A stretch of DNA of 38,490 nucleotides, taken from NCBI GenBank assembly GCA_041477005.1, contig JBGOUJ010000009.1:1-38490 (forward strand), in the 5' to 3' direction. Positions 1 to 7,787 of this stretch are shown here, piece by piece (within the stretch, counting starts at the first letter, position 1; every line of letters starts with the position of its first letter). This DNA comes from JBGOUJ01 sp041477005. Its GTDB lineage: Bacteria > Acidobacteriota > Terriglobia > Bryobacterales > JACQDG01. The notes under the pieces are model-generated. The model saw only the letters and a list, made by a program, of their open reading frames with translations. It did not search any database and had not been told where the DNA came from. Position numbers and translations under genes: made by a program.

Positions 1-890
1 AGCTTGTTCTTGATAAAGGGACCGCCAACGGTAAAGCCGGCCTGATTGCGCTTGAGCTGGTCCTGCTGGCGGGAGAAGAAGTTGGTGGCGTTCAGAGCGG
101 TATTGCGAATGAACCAGAATACGTCGCCGTGAATCTGGTTGGTTCCGGACTTGGTCACCACGTTCAGAGCGCCTCCCGACAGCCCGCCCTGCTCGACCCC
201 CATGTTGCTGGTTTGAGCGCTGAACTCCTGGACGGCGTCGGGGAACGGGAAGTCCAGGTTGTCGTTCACCAGGTCATCCATGTTGGTCCCGCCGTCGAGG
301 GTATAACGCAAATTGTTGTTGCGGGACCCGTTAACGGAGACCTCCTTCTGGCCCCTGGGGCGCCAGTTGCTGCTGCCCTGATCGCCGGTGTTGCCGCCAA
401 CCGGCACCACTCCAGGCGCCAGCAGCACCAGGTCCGCCGGGTTGCGGCCGTTGAGCGGCAGTTCGACCATGCGCTTGGAATCCACGACATGATTCAAGGT
501 CGACGTGCGCGTATCCACCTGCGAGACCTCCGCGTCGACTGTCACGGTCTCCTGCACGTTGCCGACTTCCAGGGCCACATCCACTTGGGCGTTCTCGTTG
601 GCCTGGACCACGATGCCGCGCCGGTCGAATTTCCGGAAGCCGGCCTGCTCCACGGTGACGCTATAAGTGCCAACCTGGACCAGCGGGAACACGTAGCCGC
701 CGCTCGCGTCAGTGGTCACCGTGCGGCTCTGGCCGGTGGCGGTGTTGGTCAACGTGACGGTAGCGCCCGGGACCCTGGCGGCCTGCGCGTCGGCCACGGC
801 GCCGAAGATCGACGCCGTATCGCGCGCCTGCCCAAAACCGAGAACGGTGACACTCACCCCAACCAAGATCAGGATCAGCAAACGTTGCAT
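1..890 (-). CDS. TonB-dependent receptor, Oar-like, N-terminal part (cut by window edge)
   Basis: Outer-membrane receptor for uptake of large or chelated substrates; only about 296 N-terminal residues lie in the window and the gene continues past base 1. The protein starts MQRLLILILVGVSVTVLGFG, a signal peptide. A carboxypeptidase regulatory-like beta-sandwich follows (about residues 25-110; ATVTLTNTATG, DASGGYVFP, GTYSVTVEQAGF), then the start of the plug domain (ELPLNGRNPADLVLLAPGV, SVNGSRNNNLRYTLDGG). This order is standard for the large acidobacterial Oar/TonB family. The ATG at 888-890 has GGAG five bases upstream. The substrate cannot be inferred. No TonB, ExbB or regulator gene is nearby. 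The family call is secure. Confidence 0.93.
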   Translation of the reverse strand, partial: MQRLLILILVGVSVTVLGFGQARDTASIFGAVADAQAARVPGATVTLTNTATGQSRTVTTDASGGYVFPLVQVGTYSVTVEQAGFRKFDRRGIVVQANENAQVDVALEVGNVQETVTVDAEVSQVDTRTSTLNHVVDSKRMVELPLNGRNPADLVLLAPGVVPVGGNTGDQGSSNWRPRGQKEVSVNGSRNNNLRYTLDGGTNMDDLVNDNLDFPFPDAVQEFSAQTSNMGVEQGGLSGGALNVVTKSGTNQIHGDVFWFIRNTALNATNFFSRQQDQLKRNQAGFTVGGPFIKNK

Positions 891-963
891 AGTCTCCACT
901 CCAAAGGAATGGAGCAAACGTAACCTAACCGGTCCCGTAAGTCAAGTTAAAAGTGCGGTGACG

Positions 964-1872
964 CTAGTTCCGGGAGTAAAACAGGAAGAGGCCGGCCATG
1001 GCATCGATGGGCGCGCTGGTCGAGTTGTCGTAAGCGGATGTGACGCGGTAGGTTTCTCCGGCGTGGACGGGGTACCCTTCGGCGCTCGAATACACATCCA
1101 TTCCTATCATGCGGCCTGCGGCGTCGGTCTTTCGCATCCCCTTCCAGACCCGTTCCTGGCGAGAAACGTTGAATAATTCAACAGAGAGCCCGTAAGGGTG
1201 GATGTGGGTCCCGAGAAAGTGAATCTGGCCGTCGAAGGGCATCTCGAAGGTGGTCTGCTGCTCGTGGCGCCCGCGGGGGACGAAGAAGAGATGGGGAACC
1301 TGCACGCTTCGCAGCGTCGAGTACAGCGGACGCAGCGGCTTCTTCAAATCTTTTTCGCGGATCACCGTCACCAGCACCTTCATGCGAACGCGGACGGGGC
1401 GATCCGCTCGGTTGTTGAACATCGGCATCCAATGCAGGGGGTCGTCGGGCGTCAGGCGGAGGCCAAAGCCGTCCGGGAGTCGCACTTCGGGCGTGAAGGC
1501 GTCGGAATAAATACCGCGCATCTCGAAGTCCTGTTGCTGCGAGACTCGCTGGTCGCCGAAGAACGTGTGGCAGAGGTAGTTCTCGAGCGGCGGCTTGCCC
1601 TGGGCGTCCAGGATCTCCGCCTTGTATGCGATGACCCACACCGGCTCGGCGAAGCGGAAATTCATCATGGCCCGATCCAGGTGGTAAGCCAGCACGCCGG
1701 GATCCAGCTCGACCAGGCCGGTCGAGAATTCGACCTGGCTGGCGCTGCCGTGGGCGCTGTGGATCGAAGAGGGATGGAAATCCGCCAGCAGCTCCGCGCC
1801 GGTTGCGGGCGCGCCGCTCAAACCGAAACAAAAGATCGAGCAAAGCCCCCAGGATATTCTGGCGCTCCTCAT
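964..1872 (-). CDS. Exported protein resembling copper type II (PHM-fold) monooxygenases
   Basis: A 302-residue protein with a signal peptide (MRSARISWGLCSIFCFGLSG, cleavage near ATGA). Three features recall the peptidylglycine/dopamine monooxygenase fold: His residues in LCHTFFGD and HWMPMF in the first half, an HxH pair in GTHIHPYGLSVELFN, and a C-terminal YDNSTSAPIDAMAGLFLFY. The last resembles the PHM/DBH segment that supplies the Cu-ligand Met. If so, it is a secreted copper oxygenase or copper-binding protein, but several expected cysteines are missing and no substrate can be named. The ATG at 1872 is preferred; an in-frame TTG seven codons upstream at 1893 would spoil the signal peptide. 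It lies downstream of and co-oriented with nothing that explains its role. The PHM-like call is inference. Confidence 0.6.
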   Translation of the reverse strand: MRSARISWGLCSIFCFGLSGAPATGAELLADFHPSSIHSAHGSASQVEFSTGLVELDPGVLAYHLDRAMMNFRFAEPVWVIAYKAEILDAQGKPPLENYLCHTFFGDQRVSQQQDFEMRGIYSDAFTPEVRLPDGFGLRLTPDDPLHWMPMFNNRADRPVRVRMKVLVTVIREKDLKKPLRPLYSTLRSVQVPHLFFVPRGRHEQQTTFEMPFDGQIHFLGTHIHPYGLSVELFNVSRQERVWKGMRKTDAAGRMIGMDVYSSAEGYPVHAGETYRVTSAYDNSTSAPIDAMAGLFLFYSRN

Positions 1873-2085
1873 TTGCGAAGGATCATAACACAATCGGCGG
1901 TGTTGGCCTTTCCCCGATCGGGCCTGCGGAACCGTAAACGTTTTCAGCGGCGGACCGTCGGGCCCGCGCCACTCAAACGCCGGCAGGAATCGAAGCGTCA
2001 GAGCCGGTTAGCAAAGGCTAGCAAGGATGGGCTCCCTGGATATGGACGAACTCCCTCGACAGCTTCTAGGGCAAGTCTTTTGGCT

Positions 2086-2175
2086 TGGCGGAGGAAGAGG
2101 GATTCGAACCCCCGAGTGAGTTTCCCCACTAACGGTTTTCAAGACCGCCGCCTTCGACCGCTCGGCCATTCCTCC
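2086..2175 (-). tRNA. tRNA-Ser(UGA)
   Basis: Read on the minus strand, a seven-base acceptor stem GGAGGAA (2169-2175) pairs with TTCCTCC (2090-2096). The discriminator G (2089) is followed by an encoded CCA (2086-2088). The anticodon loop is CTTGAAA, giving anticodon TGA, within a CGGT/ACCG stem. A long variable arm (around GTGGGGAAACTCAC) and the T arm GGGGGTTCGAATCCC complete a class II serine tRNA. Decodes UCA, and UCG by wobble. Confidence 0.97.
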
Positions 2176-2285
2176 ATCTCCAAACTACCTGATTTCCCAA
2201 TCCATTCGCAATCACCTTCACGATTGGTTGTTGCCGGAGCAAAGTTGATAGGGGCGGAACTTCACTCCTGCGAGGTTGTTCTGCC

Positions 2286-2364
2286 AGTACTTGCAGTACT
2301 CCGGTTGGGTCGATCTGGTAGTACTCCGGTGCAGTTCCCTGCCCCACTGGACTTCTGGTATAGT
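2286..2364 (+). promoter_or_regulatory. Triple AGTACT repeat and possible -10 upstream of the epimerase gene
   Basis: AGTACT occurs at 2286-2291, 2295-2300 and 2320-2325. The last two are part of an 11-base direct repeat AGTACTCCGGT (2295-2305 and 2320-2330), 25 bases apart. A -10-like TATAGT lies at 2359-2364, about 45 bases before the ATG at 2409; no good -35 is visible. The spacing would suit binding of a dimeric regulator upstream of the promoter. The remainder of the 1873-2408 gap holds only the tRNA. Function is inference. Confidence 0.3.
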
Positions 2365-2408
2365 AAGCCGCGTATCAGGATGAACCATCTCCGGATTCGC
2401 GGACCCAG

Positions 2409-3992
2409 ATGACCAAGATTATGGACGATTCGAGGTCTCTGCGTGGCATTGAACAGGCAGCCTCTCCTCCATCCATGACGTCGGACGAGATCGTTGCGCG
2501 GCTGCAGCAAATTGTTCCACCCGGCTCGGGCTGTCCCTTGGATGCAGAAGTCCGATATGAGCTAAGCAGGCTTACCGCCCAGTTGATTGAATGCCGGGCG
2601 CGGGACGGACGGCTGGGTTCTGACCCCTTCGAGGATGCCAGAGACCGCAGAATCCACTGTTACGAGGACGAAGTCCGGGGCCTCTTGCGCGGTAAAGTGG
2701 TGTTGGTGACCGGCGGGGCGGGTTGCGTGGGAAGCGCGATGCTCGCCGCGCTCCCAAGGTTTGAACCGCGGCGGATCGTTTGTGTGGATAAGGCGCCCGC
2801 GGATCCGGCAGGCGCGGCTCCCTGTCACGCGGATATTCGCGACTCAGAGGCACTCCAGGAAATCTTCCGGCGCGAGCGGCCACAGGTGGTTTTCCACCTC
2901 GCCGCCCAACGGGATCCGGGTCTCGCGGAACGGAGAGTTCATGAGACCATCACCACCAACGTTTTCGGCACGGCCAACCTCATCCAGGCGTGCGAGGAAT
3001 CAGGAGTCGAGGTTTGCGTGTTCTCTTCCACCGGGAAGGCATCGCGCTACCTGACCCACGAGGTCTACGCGGCCTCGAAGAAGCTGGCGGAGTGGCAGTT
3101 CTCCGCCGCCAACCGGTCCGGGTGCACGCGCTATGTCATGACAAGATTTACGCACATACTCGACAATAGTCTGGTATGCGAGCAACTGGATCGTTCGATC
3201 TCCGCGGGTCAGCCCATCGGCGTCCACGCGCCGGGGCGGCTGGTGGTAGCGCAGAACCTCCAGGAAGCGGTGCAACTGCTGCTGAATTCCTCGACCTTTG
3301 CGAAGGCCGGTCGACTCCGTCTGCTGGTGGCGCGGAACCTCGGATGGCCCGTGGAGACGCTGGAGTTAGCCCTGTACCGCATCCGTCAGTCCGGCCGAGA
3401 CGTGCCAATCTATTTTCTCGGCGTGCCCGCCGGGTATCGGGAAGACTTCTTTCGGGGACAGGCGGACTGGCGCTTTCAAATGGATCTGCACACTCTGCTG
3501 AACGTGCTGGAGTCTCCCGCCCGCAAGTTCGATCCCGCCGGCCAGATGATCTACACGGAACTGGAGTCGTTCGACGAAAACACGCTCCACCGTCATTTGC
3601 TCCATTTGCGCGAAGCCTTTGCGGTGGAGCGGACACCGGAGACAGAAATGCGCGGTGCGCTCCGGGCCGCCTCAGACGAGCTGTGCGCGAGCGTGCTGGA
3701 AGCAGCGCCCCCGGCCGAGCTGCTGAACATCCTTCATTGGGGCGTCGGACCGAAAAGTGTCGGCCCGGAGACGGTCCCCGACTCATTTCCACCAATTGTT
3801 CGGTTCCTCGCGCAGGCGCTCAGGGGGCGCGTGTCGGACGAGGCGATCCGGCAATCCGTCCTCAAGGCCACAGAGTATGAGGAGTTGCTTGAGGTGCTCG
3901 CAGCCGGCGACTGCCTACCCCTGGACCTGTCCGCGGGCGCATACCCTCTTCTCGGGCCGCAGCGGCCCGGCGGGATCGCACACCGTTGCTAG
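2409..3992 (+). CDS. NAD-dependent nucleotide-sugar epimerase/dehydratase, CapD/Polysacc_synt_2-like
   Basis: A 527-residue extended short-chain dehydrogenase. The Rossmann motif TGGAGCVGS is at residues 101-109, the Asp that closes the cofactor pocket is in HADIRD (140-145), and HLAAQRDP (163-170) and TNVFGTANLIQA follow. The catalytic YxxxK is YAASK (220-224) with the preceding Ser in FSSTGK. The order matches the CapD/FlaA1 family, which makes modified UDP-sugars for surface polysaccharide or glycan. Unusual parts are a helical N-terminal extension of about 90 residues with no transmembrane segments, and about 130 C-terminal residues (from about 395) that I do not recognise. The ATG at 2409 is used; an in-frame ATG at 2421 is equally possible. 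It stands alone, so the polysaccharide pathway is not indicated locally. Confidence 0.82.
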   Translation: MTKIMDDSRSLRGIEQAASPPSMTSDEIVARLQQIVPPGSGCPLDAEVRYELSRLTAQLIECRARDGRLGSDPFEDARDRRIHCYEDEVRGLLRGKVVLVTGGAGCVGSAMLAALPRFEPRRIVCVDKAPADPAGAAPCHADIRDSEALQEIFRRERPQVVFHLAAQRDPGLAERRVHETITTNVFGTANLIQACEESGVEVCVFSSTGKASRYLTHEVYAASKKLAEWQFSAANRSGCTRYVMTRFTHILDNSLVCEQLDRSISAGQPIGVHAPGRLVVAQNLQEAVQLLLNSSTFAKAGRLRLLVARNLGWPVETLELALYRIRQSGRDVPIYFLGVPAGYREDFFRGQADWRFQMDLHTLLNVLESPARKFDPAGQMIYTELESFDENTLHRHLLHLREAFAVERTPETEMRGALRAASDELCASVLEAAPPAELLNILHWGVGPKSVGPETVPDSFPPIVRFLAQALRGRVSDEAIRQSVLKATEYEELLEVLAAGDCLPLDLSAGAYPLLGPQRPGGIAHRC

Positions 3993-4136
3993 CCCTGATC
4001 GCCTGACTGGGCTGCCCGCCCGGACCACCCCGACTATCAGCCCACAGCGTAAGCGCCCTCCGAAAGAAGAGGACGGTGGTAGATGACGATACGGGCTGAG
4101 TGGGGTGAAGCTCCCCCTGTGCGGGCTGGCTGCTTT

Positions 4137-4376
4137 CTAATCCGGCACATCTTCGAGCGCCGTCCATTTCCTGCTCCGCGCCGCCCGATCGAACAGCTTC
4201 CAAAATCGCGCGCTGTTTGACAACAACACGGATTCAAGATCGGTATTGTCATCGATCGGGATGAGCATCGCCCGCGCCTTGCCGTTCTTCGTAATCAGAA
4301 CCGGCCCTGATCGTGGCAGCGCTTCGATAACGCTACTGAGGTTGTTCTTAACCTCCCGCAGGCTTTCTGTTTTCAT
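4137..4376 (-). CDS. Phd/YefM-family antitoxin, toxin-less
   Basis: A 79-residue protein MKTESLREVKNNLSSVIEAL..., followed by VLITKNGKARAMLIPIDD, the diagnostic Phd/YefM core that binds DNA and folds over a RelE or Doc toxin. The tail (SNSARFWKLFDRAARSRKWTALEDVPD) is the toxin-wrapping segment. A purine-rich GGGGAGA lies upstream of the ATG at 4374-4376. Normally a RelE/ParE or Doc toxin follows directly. Here 144 bases downstream end at the convergent epimerase gene and contain no reading frame, so it appears orphaned. It lies directly after the damaged AbrB-type gene, whose frame, if repaired, would run into it. Confidence 0.88.
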   Translation of the reverse strand: MKTESLREVKNNLSSVIEALPRSGPVLITKNGKARAMLIPIDDNTDLESVLLSNSARFWKLFDRAARSRKWTALEDVPD

Positions 4377-4434
4377 AGTATGAATTTCTCCCCGCCGATA
4401 AACAGAACGTTCCCTTGCTTCCTGCCGATCATGG

Positions 4435-4668
4435 TTATTTCGACCGTGCCGGCGCTCCTGAATCAATTCCTTTACCAGGGACACTCTTCGAGGAACGACG
4501 CTCGAAACGCGCTCCTGAATTCGCCGGAGCGCCTCCGCCCTGGGAATAGACTCGGACTTCGGCCCTTCCGAGCCGCAGCACGACCGCATCGCCCGGCTTG
4601 ATTCCAAACGCTTTGCGATAAGCGGCGGGGATAACGATTCTGCCGCCTTCAGCAACTTTGGTTGTCAC
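4435..4668 (-). pseudogene. AbrB/MazE/VapB-type antitoxin, frameshifted
   Basis: The GTG-started reading frame begins with a swapped-hairpin AbrB DNA-binding domain: GGRIVIPAAYRKAFGIKPGD, then AVVLRLGRAEVRVYS. After residue 42 it becomes unrelated low-complexity sequence. The expected continuation, RAEALRRIQERVSSVVPRRV then SLVKELIQERR, is present in the next frame, so one extra base in the GGG at about 4542-4544 (CCC on the coding strand) broke the gene. This helical tail is typical of VapB-like partners of PIN toxins, yet no VapC gene follows. Upstream, CCATATA is repeated at 4684-4690 and 4720-4726, a possible autoregulatory operator. A sequencing error is the alternative to real decay. 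Confidence 0.75.
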
Positions 4669-4794
4669 GGGAGCTCGATTCTCCCATATACCCTCAGTTT
4701 ACCCTATGGAGAAGATCTGCCATATAACTGATCAAGTGCCAGGCTGGCTGCGGATCGGTTGCCGTGCGGGCGCCAGGGTGCCGCGCCCCATCTA

Positions 4795-5586
4795 TCATCC
4801 GTTCTTTCCGGCAGCCTCCAGTTCCCGCACGGCCGCGGCCCCGGCGGCCAGCGCCGACCGATACACGCCAATGTCCGAGCTGAAGGAAATCACGTTGTAA
4901 CCGATCTTCATCCACTCGGCCGCCTGCTCGCGGCTGCCCGGCTGGATGCCCGCTCCCTTGCCGTGGAGCCGCGCCGCCTCGACGACCCAGCGGAGCGCCT
5001 CCAGAAACTTGGGGTGTTGGAACTGGGCGACGATGCCCATCGATTGCGTCAGGTCGAAATGCCCGACCCAGAGCACGTCCACGCCGGGCACGGCGGCGAT
5101 GGCATCGGCGTTTTTCAGGCCGCGCTCGCTCTCGATCTGGCAGAGGATCGCGGTGTTGTTGTTGGCCTCCCGCAGGTATTCGGCGGGCTGCGGCGGGACA
5201 TAGTCGTTGTGGGCCGAGCCGAGACCGAGGCCGCGGTGGCCTTGCGGCCCGTACTTGGCGAAATCGACCAGAGCCCGGGCGGCGTCGGCGGTCTCCACGT
5301 TGGCCGCCATAATACCCAGAGCGCCGGCGTCCAGCACCCTCGCGACGAAGTGGTAGAGATGCTGCGGCACGCGCACCAGCGGCGCGACCGGCGTGGCCTT
5401 GAACCACGCCACCAGGTCGGCGATTCGCTCCAGGTCGATGCCGCTGTGCTCCATGTCGAGCAGGACAAAGTCGAGCCCGGCGTTCTCGGCGATCTTGGCG
5501 ATGCCGCGCGTACCGAACTCCATCACCATGTGGCCGACCGGCACTTTCCCTTCGGCCAGGCGTTGCTTTAAGAGGTTGGTCTTCAC
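4795..5586 (-). CDS. HpcH/HpaI-family aldolase (2-dehydro-3-deoxyglucarate aldolase type)
   Basis: Class II, metal-dependent aldolase of 263 residues that cleaves 2-keto-3-deoxy sugar acids to pyruvate and an aldehyde such as tartronate semialdehyde. Visible family motifs: FVLLDMEHSGID, the catalytic Arg region PLVRVP, the metal-binding Glu in QIESERG, MAANVETADAARALV with GPQGHRGLG, and VDVLWVGHFDLTQSMG. The GTG at 5584-5586 overlaps the upstream dehydrogenase stop as GTGA and has GGAG a few bases before it, so I prefer it to the GTG at 5598. Coupling to the dehydrogenase and proximity to GarR- and glycerate-kinase-like genes argue for a GarL-like role. 4-Hydroxy-2-oxoheptanedioate or rhamnonate aldolase activity is the alternative. 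Confidence 0.88.
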   Translation of the reverse strand: MKTNLLKQRLAEGKVPVGHMVMEFGTRGIAKIAENAGLDFVLLDMEHSGIDLERIADLVAWFKATPVAPLVRVPQHLYHFVARVLDAGALGIMAANVETADAARALVDFAKYGPQGHRGLGLGSAHNDYVPPQPAEYLREANNNTAILCQIESERGLKNADAIAAVPGVDVLWVGHFDLTQSMGIVAQFQHPKFLEALRWVVEAARLHGKGAGIQPGSREQAAEWMKIGYNVISFSSDIGVYRSALAAGAAAVRELEAAGKNG

Positions 5587-6602
5587 GTTTTTCTCCACTG
5601 GGCGAGCTTAGCCTGGCAGCCGGGATGATCCAGCACCTCCCGGTTGACCACGTGCTGCGGCGCCCGGCCCTCGGAAACCGCGAGCACGTTGCGGCAGGCG
5701 TAAAGGCTATTGTCGCGTGCGGCCTCCTGCGTCCAGGCGACGGCATGCGGCGTCACGATCACGTTTTCCAGGCCGAGCAGCGGATTGTCGCGTGGCGGCG
5801 GCTCGGTTTCAAACACGTCCAGGCCGGCGCCGGCGATCCGGCCGGCTCGCAGCGCCGCGACCAGCGCTTCCTGGCTCACGATCGGCCCTCGGGCGGTATT
5901 GATCAGGTAAGCAGTCGGCTTCATCCAGCCGAGCTCGCGGGCGCCGATCAGGTTGCGCGTCTGCTCGGTCAGCGGGCAATTGACGGCCACGAAGTCGCTC
6001 TCCCGCATCACCGCTTCCAGGCCGGCCGGCTCGACCCCTTCCGGCACGCTCGCCACGAACGGATCGTACGCCAGCAAGCGGCCGAAGCCGATGCCCCGCG
6101 CCATCCGAAACATCTCCCCGGCGATGTTTCCCGCTCCCACCGAGCCGAGCGTCTTGCCCTGGATGTCCTGGCTGGTGCGCGGCAGGTCTTCGCGCCAGCG
6201 CCCGTCCCGGCACATCGCGTCGAGCCGGCGAAGGTTCTTGGCCAGCGCCAGGATCAAAGTCACGATCCCCTCCGCCACCGGCCGCCGCACCCCGTCCGGC
6301 GTGATGGCCAGGATCACGTCGTTCGCGGTCAGGGCCGGCACGTCGATGCGGTCGTAGCCCACGCCCCAGCGCGCGATCACCGCCAGCCTCCGCACGCCAG
6401 CCAGGCTCTCGGCCGTGAAACGCAAGCCGAGCGCAATTACGGCGTCATAGCGGTCGAGCACCTCGGCCCGGGCCGCCCCGCCGGTATCGGGCAGGAATTC
6501 CCATTCGAAGCTCGGCAGCACGGCGGCCAGCGCCGGCTCCAGCAATCCTTTGGCCTGGGTCTCGAAATCGGGCGTAACACCCACACGAAATGTTTTAGTC
6601 AT
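5583..6602 (-). CDS. D-isomer-specific 2-hydroxyacid dehydrogenase
   Basis: A 339-residue NAD(P)-dependent dehydrogenase interconverting 2-keto and D-2-hydroxy acids (glyoxylate/hydroxypyruvate or a sugar-acid product). The Rossmann segment is GSVGAGNIAGEM (about 153-164) with the cofactor-selecting acid in LLAYDPF. The catalytic Arg is in NTARGPIV (R238), Glu in DVFETEPP (E267) and His in VTPHAVAWT (H286). The glycine motif is slightly divergent (GAGNIA for the usual GxGxxG). The ATG at 6600-6602 is chosen because an upstream extension would start inside the palindromic promoter. It overlaps the aldolase by 4 bases, and a divergent aldo/keto reductase starts 46 bases away, both apparently sharing the 6612-6627 operator. 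Confidence 0.9.
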   Translation of the reverse strand: MTKTFRVGVTPDFETQAKGLLEPALAAVLPSFEWEFLPDTGGAARAEVLDRYDAVIALGLRFTAESLAGVRRLAVIARWGVGYDRIDVPALTANDVILAITPDGVRRPVAEGIVTLILALAKNLRRLDAMCRDGRWREDLPRTSQDIQGKTLGSVGAGNIAGEMFRMARGIGFGRLLAYDPFVASVPEGVEPAGLEAVMRESDFVAVNCPLTEQTRNLIGARELGWMKPTAYLINTARGPIVSQEALVAALRAGRIAGAGLDVFETEPPPRDNPLLGLENVIVTPHAVAWTQEAARDNSLYACRNVLAVSEGRAPQHVVNREVLDHPGCQAKLAQWRKT

Positions 6603-6611
6603 GGACGATTG

Positions 6612-6627
6612 GCCATTGTACAATGGC
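6612..6627. promoter_or_regulatory. Perfect 16-bp palindrome in divergent promoter
   Basis: GCCATTGTACAATGGC is a perfect inverted repeat centred in the 45-base gap between the divergent dehydrogenase (-) and aldo/keto reductase (+). Its core holds a -10-like TACAAT on both strands; on the plus strand TACAAT (6619-6624) follows TAGTCA (6596-6601) at 17 bases. The TTGTACAA core resembles GntR/FadR-type operators for sugar acids, but no regulator gene is in the window. A one-mismatch copy of the core lies at 9102-9111. Confidence 0.6.
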
Positions 6628-6647
6628 AGCGACGGGAGGAACCTCAC

Positions 6648-7643
6648 ATGGCGAATCGACTTTCACGAAGGGCATTTCTGGGCGAGAGCGCGCTGGCCGG
6701 CGTGGCCGTGGCTTTCGCGGCCGAAACGGGCGACCAGAGCAAAGCGCTGCCCCGGCGGGCGCTCGGCAAGACGGGCGAGCAAGTCACGATTCTAGCCATG
6801 GGCTGTGGCAGCCGCCTGCTGATGTACGAGCAGGAAGACCCGGCCGTGGCTGCGCTCAACCTGGCCCTCGACCTCGGCATCCGCTATCTCGACACCGCCT
6901 ACGGCTACGGGAACGGCAAGAGCGAGACGTGGGTCGGCCAGGTAATGAAGACCCGCCGCAAGGGCGTGTTCCTCGCCACCAAGATCAACGCTCGAAAGGG
7001 CGACGACGCCCAGCGGATACTGGAAGGCAGCCTGAAGCGCCTCCAGACCGACCACGTCGACCTGATCCACGTCCACGGCCTCGCCGGCGAAGACGATCTG
7101 GCGAGCGTCGAGGCGAAGGATGGCGTCCTAAGCGTGCTTCACAAGCTGCGCGATCAAAAGGTCACCCGCTTCATCGGCATCACCAGCCATACCGATCCCA
7201 CGGTGCTGAAGACCGCTCTCGAGCGCCACGATTTCGACTGCACCCAGATGGCCTTGAACGCCGCCTTGCAAGGCATGGCCGACGGCCGCGGCAAGATGAT
7301 CCTGAATCCCGCCATGAAGACGAGCTTCGAGCTCGTGGCGCTGCCGGTCGCTCTCAAGAAGAAAATGGGAATACTGGCCATGAAAGCGATGGGGCAAGAG
7401 GATCTCATTGGGCCCGGCCCCGGCAAAGGCGACCCGGCAAAACTGCTGCAATACACCCTGAGCCTGCCGGTGGCGGCGGCTGTGGTGGGCATGCCCAAGC
7501 CCGAGCTGATCAAGCAGAACGTGGCCTGGGTCAAAGCCTTCAAGCCCATGGATAAGGCGGAGATGAAGGAATTCTCCCAGCGCATGGCCGACGCCAACAA
7601 GTTGGCCCTCGACCGCCGGTTCCAGAATCACATCGACGCCTAA
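6648..7643 (+). CDS. Aldo/keto reductase with Tat signal
   Basis: A 331-residue NADPH-type aldo/keto reductase preceded by a twin-arginine leader (LSRRAFLGESALAGVAVAFA, residues 5-24), so probably exported folded. The catalytic tetrad is visible: D82 and Y87 in LDTAYGYG, K112 in LATKI, and H143 in DLIHVHG. SSNT-like C-terminal pocket residues are only loosely conserved (VVGMPKPELIKQN). The ATG at 6648 has GGGAGG nine bases upstream. Exported AKRs of this kind are common in Acidobacteria and often accompany sugar or sugar-acid dehydrogenases. Here it is divergent from the dehydrogenase-aldolase pair across one operator. How a periplasmic enzyme would get its nicotinamide cofactor is unclear, although Tat export allows loading in the cytoplasm. 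Confidence 0.9.
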   Translation: MANRLSRRAFLGESALAGVAVAFAAETGDQSKALPRRALGKTGEQVTILAMGCGSRLLMYEQEDPAVAALNLALDLGIRYLDTAYGYGNGKSETWVGQVMKTRRKGVFLATKINARKGDDAQRILEGSLKRLQTDHVDLIHVHGLAGEDDLASVEAKDGVLSVLHKLRDQKVTRFIGITSHTDPTVLKTALERHDFDCTQMALNAALQGMADGRGKMILNPAMKTSFELVALPVALKKKMGILAMKAMGQEDLIGPGPGKGDPAKLLQYTLSLPVAAAVVGMPKPELIKQNVAWVKAFKPMDKAEMKEFSQRMADANKLALDRRFQNHIDA

Positions 7644-7787
7644 TACAAGCCCCCTAACCGCTTCCTTACCCCACGGAAGGCGACCCGGCTCCCGACCCGG
7701 GCGCTCACGGGGCCCGCGAGGGAGCGGTTTGCTTCGTCCGGCCGAACTTTACTTTCAAAAACTGTATCTTTTCTCTTGGAAGGGCTG

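Noticed and set aside
5625..6647. In-frame upstream extension of the aldo/keto reductase
   Set aside because: Antisense to the dehydrogenase; the Tat leader and GGGAGG site fix the start at 6648.
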